From the NCBI GenBank assembly GCA_947172415.1, contig OX359189.1, positions 4,230,501 through 4,294,500 of the forward strand: DNA of 64,000 nt, written 5' to 3'. Every line of letters begins with the position of its first letter. Position 1 is the first letter of the stretch. A program made the position numbers and the translations under genes. The stretch comes from Chondrosia reniformis. Lineage: Eukaryota; Porifera; Demospongiae; Chondrillida; Chondrillidae. Below are positions 48,701-61,533 of this stretch, piece by piece. The notes beneath the pieces were generated by a model. The model was not told the DNA's origin. It ran no database searches and was given only the letters and a program-made list of their open reading frames with translations.

Positions 48701-51700
48701 ACAAGTATATAAAACTAGTACATAAAACTAGCATTTTAACTAGTAATTACAGCTAATACATAGAAATAGTACATACAACAAGAACATATAACTAGTACAA
48801 ACAGCAAGTACACACAACTAGTACATATAACTAGAACATGCAACAATATCACACAACTAGTACATACAACTAGAACATATAATTACTTACAACTAGTACA
48901 TACAACTAGTACATAAAACTAGTTTATACAACTATTACATATAACTAGTACCTGCAACTACTTACTCGTACATACAATTAATACATACAATAAGTACATA
49001 CAACTAGTACATACAGTTAGTACATACAACTAGAACATACAACTAGTACATACAACTAGTACATACAACTAGTAAATACAATTAGTACATACATCTAGTT
49101 ACTAGTACATACAACTAGTAAATAAAACTAGTAACTACAACTAGTAAATTTAACTAGTAAACAAAAATACACACAACTAGTACTTACAAGTAGTATATAT
49201 AACTATGTACAACTAGTACAAACAGCTATTACAAACAACATGTTACTAGGACATACTACTAGTACATACAACTGGTACATACAACTAGTACATATAATTA
49301 GTACATACAACTAATAGATACAACTAGTACATATAACTGGTACATATAACTAGTCCATGCAACTACTTACATCCAGCTAGTACATACAACTAGTACATAT
49401 AACTAGTACATACAGCAATTTCACACAGTTAGTAAATAAAACTAGTATATATAACTAGTTACTAGTATATAGAACTAGTACATACAACTAGTACATACAA
49501 CTAGTACTAACAACCAGTACATATAACTAGTACATATAGCAAGTTCATACAACTTCTTCATATAAGTTCATACAACTTCTTCATATAACTAGAACATACA
49601 ACAATTTCACACAACTAGTACCTACAACTAGTACATAAACTTACTTCCAACTAGTACATACACCTAGTACATTCAACTAGTTCATACAACAATAACATCT
49701 AACTAGTACCTGCAACTACTTACTAGTATATACAACTAGTGCATACAGTTAGTATATATAACTATTACACATATACAACTAGTACATACAACTAGGACAC
49801 ACAAATAGTACATACATCTAGTTACTAGTACATACAACTAGTACATAAAACTAGTAACTACAACTAGTAAATTTAACTAGTAAACAAAAAATATAGTACA
49901 TACAAGTAGTATATATAACTATGTACAACTAGTACAAACAGCTATTACAAACAACATGTTACTAGGACATACTACTAGGACATACAACTGGTACATACAA
50001 CTAATACATATAATTAGTACACACAATTAATAGATACAACTAGTACATATAAGTAGTACACAGCTAGTACATAAAACTAGTATATATAACTAGTAAATAG
50101 TATATCCAACTAGTACATACGACTTATACATACAACTAGTAACCACAACTAGTAAATTCAACTGGTATACAAAAAATACACAACAACTAGGACCTACATG
50201 TAGTATATGTAACTACATACAACTATTACATACAGCTATTACAAACAACTTGTTACTAGTACATACTACTAGTACACACGGCTAGTGCATACAACTAGTA
50301 CATATAACTAGTACATATAACTAGTACAAGCAACAATTTCACACACCTACTACATACAACTAGTACATATAACTACTGCCTAGTATATAGAACTAGGACA
50401 TACAACTAGTGCATTCAACTAGGACATATAATTAGTACATACAGCTAGTTACTAGTACATACAACTAGTACATTAAACTAGTAACTACAACTAATAAATT
50501 TAACTAGTAAACAAAAAATACACACAACTAGTACTTACAAATAGTATATATAACTACATACAACTAATACATACAGGTATTACAAACAACATGTAACTAG
50601 TACATACAACTAGTACATATAACTAGTACATACAGCTAGTACTTACAACTAGTACTTGCGACTAGTACATATAACTAGTACATATAACTAGTACATACAA
50701 CAATTTCACACAACTAGTACATACAACTAGTATATATAACTAGTTACTAGTATATAGAACTAGTACACACAACTAGTACATACAACTAGTACTAACAACC
50801 AGTAAATATAACTAGTACATATAGCAAGTTCATACAACTTCTTCATATAACTAGAACATACAACAATTTCACACAACTAGTATATACAACTAGTACATTC
50901 AACTAGTTCATACAACAATAACATCTAAAAAGTACCTGCAACTACTTACTAGTACATATAACTAATACATACAATTAGTACATACAACTAGTACATACAG
51001 TTAGTATACATAACTATTACATACAACTAGTACATACAACTAGGACATACAAATAGTACACATATCTAGTTACTAGTACATACAACTAGCACATAAAACT
51101 AGTAACTACAACTAGTATATTTAACTAGTAAACAAAAAATACACAAAACTAGTACATACAAGTAGTATATATAACTATGTACAACTAGTACAAACAGCTA
51201 TTACAAACAACATGTTACTAGTACATACAACTAGTACATACAACTGGTACATACAACCAGTACATATAATTAGTACATACAATTAATAGATACAACTAGT
51301 ACATATAACTAGTACATACAATAATTTCACAAACTAGTACATTAAAGTAGTACACATAATAATTACTGGTACATACTACTAGGACATACAACTGGTACAT
51401 ACAACTAGTACATATAATTACTTCCAACTTGTACATACACCTAGTACATACAACTAGTTCATACAACTATAATCATTTAACTAGTACCTGCAACTACTTA
51501 CTAGTACATACAACTAATACCTACAATTAGTACACACAACTAGTACATACAGTTAGTATATATAACTACATACAACTAGTAGATACAGCTATTACAAACA
51601 ACTTGTTACTAGTACAGACTATTAGTACATACAGCCAGTACTTACAACTAGTACATACAACTAGTACATATAACTAGTTATTAGTATATAGAACTAGGAC

Positions 51701-54700
51701 ATAAAACTATATAGTGCATTAAACTAGTACATACAACTAGTACTAACAACCAGTACATATAACTAGTACATACAGCAAGTTCATACAAATTGTTCATATA
51801 ACTAGAACATACAACAATTTCACACAACTAGTACATACAACTAGGACATACAATTAGTACATACATCTAGTTACTAGTACATACAACTAGTACATAAAAC
51901 TAGTAACTACCACTAGTATATTTAACTAGTAAACAAAAAATACATACAACTATAACACACAAGTAGTATATATAACTATGTACAACTAGTACATACAGCT
52001 ATTACAAACAACATGTTACTAGTACATAATACTAGTACATACAACTGGTACATACAACTAGTACATATAATTAGTACATACAATTAATAGATACAACTAG
52101 TACATATAACTGGTGCATATAACTAGTACATACAATAATTTCACAAAACTAGTACATAACACTAGTACATATAATGATTACTAGTATATAGAACTAGGAC
52201 ATACTACTAGTGCATAAAACTAGTAACTACAACTAGTAAATTTAATTAGTATACAAACAACTTGTTACTGGTTCATCCTACTAGTACATACAACTGGTAC
52301 ATACAACTAGTACATATAATTACTTCCAACTTGTACATACACTTAGTACATACAACTAGTTCATACAACTATAATCATCTAACCAGTACCTGCAACTACT
52401 TACTAGTACATACAACTAATACCTACAATTAGTACATACAACTAGTACATACAGTTAGTATATATAGCCAGTACATACAACTAGTACATACAGCTAGTAT
52501 ATACAACTAGTACATAAAACTAGTAACTACCGCTAGTATATTTAACTAGTAACCAAAAAATACATACAACTATAACACACGAGTAGTATATATAACTATG
52601 TACAACTAGTACATACAGCTATTACAAACAACATGTAACTAGTACATACAACTACTACATATAACTAGTACATACAGCTAGTACTTACAACTAGTACCTG
52701 CGACTAGTACATATAACTAGTACATATAACTAGTACATACAACAATTTCACACAACTAGTACATACAACTAGTATATATAACTAGTTACTAGTATATAGA
52801 ACTAGTACACACAACTAGTACATACAACTAGTACTAACAACCAGTAAATATAACTAGTACATATAGCAAGTTCATACAACTTCTTCATATAACTAGAACA
52901 TACAACAATTTCACACAACTAGTATATACAACTAGTACATTCAACTAGTTCATACAACAATAACATCTAAAAAGTACCTGCAACTACTTACTAGTACATC
53001 CAACTAATACATACAATTAGTACATACAACTAGTGCATACAGTTAGTATACATAACTATTACATACAACTAGTACATACAACTAGGACATACAAATAGTA
53101 CACATATCTAGTTACTAGTACATACAACTAGCACATAAAACTAGTAACTACAACTAGTAAATTTAACTAGTAAACAAAAAATACACAAAACTAGTGCATA
53201 CAAGTAGTATATATAACTATGTACAACTAGTACAAACAGCTATTACAAACAACATGTTACTAGTACATACAACTAGTACATACAACTGGTACATACAACT
53301 AGTACATATAATTAGTACATACAATTAATAGATACAACTAGTACATATAACTAGTACATACAATAATTTCACAAACTAGTACATTAAAGTAGTACACATA
53401 ATAATTACTGGTACATACTACTAGGACATACAACTGGTACATACAACTAGTACATATAATAACTTCCAACTTGTACATACACCTAGTACATACAACTAGT
53501 TCATACAACTATAATCATTTAACTAGTACCTGCAACTACTTACTAGTACATACAACTAATACCTACAATTAGTACACACAACTAGTACATACAGTTAGTA
53601 TATATAACTACATACAACTAGTAGATACAGCTATTACAAACAACTTGTTACTAGTACAGACTACTAGTACATACAGCCAGTACTTACAACTAGTACATAC
53701 AACTAGTACATAAAGCTTGTACATACAACAATTTCACACCACTAGTACATACAACTAGTACATATAACTAGTTACTAATATATAGAATTAGGACATACAA
53801 CTAGTACATATAACTAGTTACTAATATATAGAATTAGGACATAAAACTATATAGTGCATTCAACTAGTACATACAACTAGTACTAACAACCAGTACATAT
53901 AACTAGTACATACAGCGAGTTCATACAAATTGTTTATATAACTAGAACATACAACAATTTCACACAACTAGTACATACAACTAGGACATACAATTAGTAC
54001 ATACATCTAGTTACTAGTACATACAACTAGTACATAAAACTAGTAACTACCACTAGTATATTTAACTAGTAAACAAAAAATACATACAACTATAACACAC
54101 AAGTAGTATATATAACTATGTACAACTAGTACATACAGCTATTACAAACAACATGTTACTAGTACATAATACTAGTACATACAACTGGTACATACAACTA
54201 GTACATATAATTAGTACATACAATTAATAGATACAACTAGTACATATAACTGGTGCATATAACTAGTACATACAATAATTTCACAAAACTAGTACATAAA
54301 ACTAGTACATATAATGATTACTAGTATATAGAACTAGGACATACTACTAGTGCATAAAACTAGTAACTACAACTAGTAAATTTAACTAGTATACAAACAA
54401 CTTGTTACTGGTTCATCCTACTAGTACATACAACTGGTACATACAACTAGTACATATAATTACTTCCAACTTGTACATACACCTAGTACATACAACTAGT
54501 TCATACAACTATAATCATCTAACCAGTACCTGCAACTACTTACTAGTACATACAACTAATACCTACAATTAGTACATACAACTAGTACATACAGTTAGTA
54601 TATATAGCCAGTACATACAACTAGTACATACAGCTAGTATATACAACTAGTACATATAACTAGTACATAAACTACTACATACAACAATTTCACACAACTA

Positions 54701-56614
54701 GTACATACAACTAGTAACTATAACTAGTTACTAGTATATAGAACTAGGACATAAAACTAGTGCATTCAACTAGGACATACAATTAATACATACATCTAGT
54801 AACCAGGACATACAACTAGGACATAAAACTAGTAACTACAAGTAAATTTAACTGGTATACAAAAAATACACACAAATAGAACATACAAGTAGTATATATA
54901 ACTACATACAACTAGTATATACAGCTATTACAAACAACTTGTTACTAGTACACACTACTAGTACATACAGCTAGTACTTACAACTAGAACATATAATTAG
55001 TACATAAAACTAGTACATACAACAATTTCACACAACTAGTACATATAACTAGTTACTAGTATATAGAACTAGGACATAAAACTAGTGCATTCAACTAGTA
55101 CATACAGCTATTACAAACAACATGTTACTAGTACATAATACTAGTACATACAACTGGTACATACAACTAGTACATATAATTAGTACATACAATTAATAGA
55201 TACAACTAGTACATATAACTGGTGCATATAACTAGTACATACAATAATTTCACAAAACTAGTACATAAAACTAGTACATATAATGATAACTAGTATATAG
55301 AACTAGGACATACTACTAGTGCATAAAACTAGTAACTACAACTAGTAAATTTAACTAGTATACAAACAACTTGTTACTGGTTCATCCTACTAGTACATAC
55401 AACTGGTACATACAACTAGTACATATAATTATTTCCAACTTGTACATACACCTAGTACATACAAATAGTTCATACAACTATAATCATCTAACCAGTACCT
55501 GCAACTACTTACTAGTACATACAATAAATACCTACAATTAGTACATACAACTAGTACATACAGTTAGTATATATAGCCAGTACATACAACTAGTACATAC
55601 AGCTAGTATATACAACTAGTACATATAACTAGTACATAAACTACTACATACAACAATTTCACACAACTAGTACATACAACTAGTAACTATAACTAGTTAC
55701 TAGTATATAGAACTAGGACATAAAACTAGTGCATTCAACTAGTACATACAATTAATACATACATCTAGTAACCAGGACATACAACTAGGACATAAAACTA
55801 GTAACTACAAGTAAATTTAACTGGTATACAAAAAATACACACAACTAGAACATACAAGTAGTATATATAACTACATACAACTAGTACATACAGCTATTAC
55901 AAACAACTTGTTACTAGTACACACTACTAGTACATACAGCTAGTACTTACAACTAGAACATATAACTAGTACATAAAACTAGTACATAAAACAATTTCAC
56001 ACAACTAGTACATATAACTAGTTACTAGTATACAGAACTAGGACATAAAACTAGTACATATAATGATTACTAGTATATAGAACGAGGACATACTACTAGT
56101 GCATAAAACTAGTAACTACAACTAGTAAATTTAACTAGTATACAAACAACTTGTTACTGGTTCATCCTACTAGTACATACAACTGGTACATACAACTAGT
56201 ACATATAATTACTTCCAACTTGTACATACACCTAGTACATACAACTAGTTCATACAACTATAATCATCTAACCAGTACCTGCAACTACTTACTAGTACAT
56301 ACAATAAATACCTACAATTAGTACATACAACTAGTACATACAGTTAGTATATATAGCCAGTACATACAACTAGTACATACAGCTAGTATATACAACTAGT
56401 ACATATAACTAGTACATAAACTACAACATACAACAATTTCACACAACTAGTACATACAACTAGTAACTATAACTAGTTACTAGTATATAGAACTAGGACA
56501 TAAAACTAGTGCATTCAACTAGTACATACAATTTGTACATACAACTAGTAACTAGGACATACAACTAGTACATAGAACTAGTAACTACAACTAGTAAATT
56601 AACTTGTATACAAA
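48701..56614 (-). repeat. 13-bp minisatellite, right arm, main block with large duplications
   Basis: About 7.9 kb of ACTAGTACATACA-type repeats. Variant markers such as ACAATTTCACACAACTAG, CAACTTGTTACTGG and ACCTGCAACTACTTACTAG recur in fixed order, showing that blocks of many units were duplicated together. No gene is seen. Confidence 0.93.
50591..54780 (-). repeat. About 2,042-bp higher-order tandem duplication in the minisatellite, with shorter follow-on copies
   Basis: Three separate markers repeat at an offset of 2,042 bp: ATGTAACTAG at 50,591 and 52,633, CTTCATATAA at 50,841 and 52,883, and AACTAGTACC at 51,479 and 53,521. A later marker (AACCAGTACC) recurs at 52,381, 54,521, 55,490 and 56,270, with steps of 2,140, 969 and 780, so shorter copies follow to about 56,570. 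Confidence 0.82.
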
Positions 56615-56704
56615 CAAGTATTTCGAGTTTAAAAACTCGTGGGGCTCCCGCCCCCCGAATTAACTCGAACTACTTGGCCGTATCGTTGAGATTTAATATA
56701 TATA
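56615..56704 (+). mobile_element. Hairpin-headed element, copy 4, head only (truncated)
   Basis: Begins CAAGTATTTCGAG and keeps the full branched head: CGAGTTTAAAAACTCG, then GGGGCTCCCGCCCC, then AACTCGAACTACTTGG. The body stops after a TTTAATATATA run and minisatellite resumes. The outer stem is longer than in copy 1. Confidence 0.7.
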
Positions 56705-57445
56705 GTAAATATAACTAGTACTAGTAAATAAAACTAGTTCATGCAACTAGTACATCAAAATACTACACACCACTAATACATACAACTAGTACATACTACT
56801 AGTACAAACAACTAGGACATAAAACTAGTACATCCACCTACTACATATGACTAGTACATACACATATACCTAGAAATTATAAATAGTGCATACAACTAGT
56901 AGAGATAACTAGTACACAAGCATATAACTAGTACATACACATATAACTGATGCTTATAAATAGTACATACACATAGTACATGCACCTAGTACATACAATT
57001 AGTACATACAACTAGAAACTAGGATAAACAAGTAGCTCATAGAACGAGTACATAATACTAGAACGTACAACTTGTAAATACAAGTAGTACATAGCTACTA
57101 CATACAAGTAAAAGCAACTAGGGCATATAACTAGTACATTCACCTACTACATATAACTAGTACATACACATATATCCAATTAATATAAATAGTACGTGCA
57201 ACTAGTACATACACCTAGTTCATAAAACTAGTACATACAATTAGTACATACAACAAGTACCTTCCTAGTACCAAGTATAACTAGTACAAGAACCTACAAC
57301 TAGTACATTCAACTAGTACATTCAACTAGAATATACAACTAGTTTATACATACAACTAGGACATATAACTAGTATATACACACACCTACTACATATAACT
57401 AATACATAAAAATATAACTAGTACATATAAATAATACAAACAGGG
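56705..57445 (-). repeat. 13-bp minisatellite, right arm
   Basis: ACTAGTACATACA-type repeats between two hairpin-headed elements. The last bases (TATAAATAATACAAACAGGG) complement the left-arm junction near 1,010. No gene is seen. Confidence 0.9.
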
Positions 57446-57469
57446 GGACCCTTTAATAAAGTTCGGCAG
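57446..57469 (-). repeat. Short satellite piece, right outer island
   Basis: GACCCTTTAATAAAGTTCGG, the complement of the satellite piece at 979-1,010 in the left arm, directly joined to the hairpin-headed element. Confidence 0.8.
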
Positions 57470-57519
57470 CCCCCTCTATTGTTTTCATAACACGATTTAT
57501 GTATTTCTTCATGATACGG

Positions 57520-57562
<43 letters not shown>

Positions 57563-57872
57563 AGTATATATATAATACGAGTTCATAGGCAACTATTATA
57601 ACACATTTTATACGTCGATAGATGTATAATATGAGTTCATACGCAACTATTGTAACACTTAATTTATACGTCAATACATCGATTTTGCAAATGGTGGCGT
57701 TCAGGTAGCTTTAGTTAACGAAGCTTTTCTGTCGCTATTCATTATTTTTAGGACACTTAAGCGTCCTCAATCGTTAGGATTAAGAGTAATATGTCAAAGC
57801 CCAATGATGCGGCCAAGTAGTTCGAGTAAATTCGGGGGGCAGCAGCCCGAGTTTTTAAACTCGAATTACTTG
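57470..57872 (-). mobile_element. Hairpin-headed element, copy 2 (right-arm counterpart of copy 1)
   Basis: A 403-bp inverted counterpart of 577-968, in the same satellite position (head joined to TTATCCTAGGAAC at 57,873). The head at 57,814-57,872 has a stronger outer stem than copy 1 (CAAGTAGTTCGAGT with ACTCGAATTACTTG, one mismatch). The roughly 56-bp internal duplication is retained and the TA microsatellite is longer (about 57,519-57,578). About 26 bp that form the GC-rich tail hairpin and first satellite bases of copy 1 are missing, apparently deleted between short GGCT repeats. A 73-codon minus-strand frame here is low-complexity Tyr/Ile from the TA run and is not a gene. Confidence 0.75.
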
Positions 57873-58065
57873 TTATCCTAGGAACAGTCTTCGGTACAGA
57901 TTCATAGCCTATATGTTTGAAATCGGCAGCCATTTTAACTCGGAGATAAGTCGTAGATCTTTGGGGACACTTTTATCGAGTTCGGCGGCCTATTTTATCC
58001 TAGGAACGGTCTTTGGTACCCTTTCAGAGCCCATATTTTCGAAATTTGTAGATTTTAACTCAGAG
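57873..58065 (-). repeat. Isolated 123-bp satellite fragment, right outer island
   Basis: About 1.6 diverged satellite monomers (TTATCCTAGGAACAGTCTTC, CATAGCC, GGCAGCCATTTTAACTCGG), the inverted counterpart of 428-576. It passes into minisatellite at about 58,066. Confidence 0.85.
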
Positions 58066-61000
58066 ATATATACAACTAATACATACAACTAGGTTATAAC
58101 CAGTACATACAACTAGTACATAAAATTAGTTCATACAATTAGAACATACAACTATTACATACAACTAGTACATACAACTATAACATTCAACTAGTACAGA
58201 CAACTTGTACGTACAACTAGTAAATATAACCAGTGCTAGTATGTACAACTAGTACATACAACTAGTGCCTACAGTTAGTATATATTACCTTTACTTGTAC
58301 ATTCCACTAGTTAATCCTACTAGTACACACAACTATTATATACAACTAGTACATAACTAGTACATACAACTGATACATACAACTATTATATACAATTAGT
58401 ACATGCAACTCTTACATTTGACTAGTACATATAAGTAGTACCTACAAATATTTAATATAACTAGTACTTGTACATTCACTAATACCTACTTAATATCTGG
58501 TATTACTAGTACTAGAAACCTACAACTAGTACATACAACAAGTATATACACCTAGTATATAACTAGTCCATACAGGTGTTACATACAACTAGTCTATACA
58601 ATTAGAACATACAACTACTACATACAACTAGTACATACAACTAGTACATACAATTAGTACCTACAACTATAACATTCAATAAGTCCATGAAACTAGTACC
58701 TACAACTAGTAAATATAACTAGTGCTAGTACATACAACTAGCACCTACCTAGTACCTAGTATAACTAGTACTATAACCTACAAGTAGTACATATACTAGT
58801 ATATACAAATAGTACACACAACTAGACCATATAAATAGTACATACCATATTATATATAACTAGTACATACCACTAGTTCATACAACTAGCACATACAACT
58901 GGTACCTATGACTATAACATACACATTTACCTAGTACATATATATAGTCTATACAACTAGTACATTAAACTAGAACTCCCACTATGACGATTAATTATTT
59001 CACACAATTAGTACATACATCTAGTACATACAACTAGTCCATACAATTAGTGCTACAACCAGTTCAAACAACTAGTAAATATAACTTTTAAATATAACTA
59101 ATATATATAACTTGTACTAGAACATACAACTAGTACACACAACTAGTTACTAGTACGTAAAACTAGTACATACAACTAGAACATATAACTAGTACATGCG
59201 GCTTGTACATACAACTAGTACATGCAACTAGTCTATATAACTACTTACAAATAGTCCATACAGCTAGTACTTCCAACTAGTAAATACAGATTATTACTAA
59301 ATCATACACCTGGTACATACAACTTGTATATACATCTAGTTCCTATAACTAGTGCATGCAATTAATTACTACTTCACAAAACTACTACATACAATTATTA
59401 CATATACCTAGTACATACATCTAGTACATACAACTAGTGCATACAAGTAGTACATTCAACTAGTACATACATCTACTTACTAATACATACAACTAGTACA
59501 TGCCACGAGTACATAAAACTATTAAGTACAACTAGTAAATATGAAAAGTACACACAACTAGTACATTCAAGTACTTAATATAACTACATGCAACTAGTTC
59601 AAACAACTAGAACATACAACTAGTATATACTGATAGTTACTAGAACACAAAACTAGTACATACAACTTCTACATACAACTAGGGAATAAAACTAGTACAT
59701 ACAACTAGTACATACAATAAGTACATACAACTAGTACATATAACTAGTACATACACCTATTACATACAACTAGTATATATAACTTGTACCTAAAACACTT
59801 ACACACAACTAGTTCATACAACTAGTAAAAACAGATTGTTAATAGTACATACAATTAGTACATACAACTAGTACATAAAGCTAGTAGATACAACTAGTAC
59901 ATATAACTAGTACATACAACTACTAACTAGAACATATATACAACTAATGCATGTAACTAGTACATACAACAAGTATATACATAAAACTAGTACATACAAC
60001 TAATCCATACAACTAGTACATTCAACTAGCTGCTAGTACATACAACTACTACATAAAACTAATGCATATAACTAGTAGATACAGCTACTTGCTAGTTCAA
60101 ACAACTAGGGCATACAACTAGTACATTCAAGTAGCTACTGGTGCATACAACTAGTTCATAAAACTAGTACATATAACTAGTAGTTACAACTACTTACTAG
60201 TACATACAACTTCAACATTCAACTAGTACATATAACTAGTAAATTCAACTATTGCAAACAACTAGTATTTACAACTAGTATATTCAACAAGTACATACAA
60301 TTGGAACCTACAATTAGTACATACAACCCGTTTATACAACTTTATAGTTCTTACAACTAGTATTACTACTAGGACATAGAACTAGTACATATAACCAGTA
60401 CATATAACTTGTTCGTACAAGTAGTACATACAACTAGTTACTTCTACATACAACTAGTACATACAACTAGAAAATACAACTAGTACCTAAAACTAGTACA
60501 TACAGCTAGTACATACAACTAGTACATATAACTAGTACATACAACTAGTACATATAACGAGTAACTAGAACATGCAACTAGTACATTCAACTAGGACATA
60601 CAACTAGTAGCTAGGACATACAGCTAGTACATATAACTAGTGCACACACCTATTTCACACAAGGAGTACATAAAAGTTATACATAGAACTAGTACATACA
60701 ATTAGTACATACAACTAGTTACTAGGACATCCAACTAGGACATACAACTAGTACAAACAACCAGTACTTATAACTAGTACAAACAGCTAGTACATACAAC
60801 GAGTACAAATAACTAGTGCATAAAACAATTTCACACAACTAGTACATAGAACTAGTAAATATAAGTACATACAATTAGTATTTACAACTAGTACATAAAC
60901 ACAGATTGTTACAAGTACATACACCTTGTACATACAACTAGTTCATAAAACTATAACATACAAATAGTACATACACCTAGTACATATAAGTACATTCAAC

Positions 61001-61328
61001 TAGTATATATAACTAGTACATACAATTAGTAAACACAGATTGTTACTAGTACATACAACTAGTACATATAATTAGTACATGCAACTACCAACTAGAACAT
61101 CTATACAACTAGTATATACGACTAGTACATTTTACAAGTAACTAAAGCTAGTAAATATAACTGGTACATCCAACTACTTACTAGTACATACAACTAATAC
61201 ATACAATTAGAACAAAAACTACTATATATACCTATTAGTTACAACAATTACACAGAACCAGGACTTACAACTAGTACATATAACTACATACAACTAGTTC
61301 TAACAACTAATACATAAACTAGTAAAAA
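58066..61328 (-). repeat. 13-bp minisatellite, right arm, outer block
   Basis: ACTAGTACATACA-type repeats, somewhat more irregular than the main block. No gene is seen. Confidence 0.92.
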
Positions 61329-61533
61329 CAAGTATTTCGAGTTTAAAAACTCGTGGGGCTGCCGCCCCCCGAATTAACTCAAACTACTTGGCCGCATCAT
61401 TGGGATTTAATATATATATTTGTAATACTAACGATTGAGGACGCTTAAGTGTCCTGAACTTTTTAAATAATGATGGAAAAGCTTCGTTAACTAAAGTTTC
61501 CTGAATGCCGCCATTTGCAATATCGATGTATTG
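61329..61533 (+). mobile_element. Hairpin-headed element, copy 5 (truncated body)
   Basis: Begins CAAGTATTTCGAG with the complete branched head, then a body that follows copy 1 (AACGATTGAGGA, CTTAAGTGTCCT, AAGCTTCGTTAACTAAAG, CCATTTGCAA, CGATGTATTG) and stops where copy 1 would enter its internal duplication. The tail hairpin is absent. The left flank CTAGTAAAAA is the same as the flank next to the head of copy 3. Confidence 0.72.
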
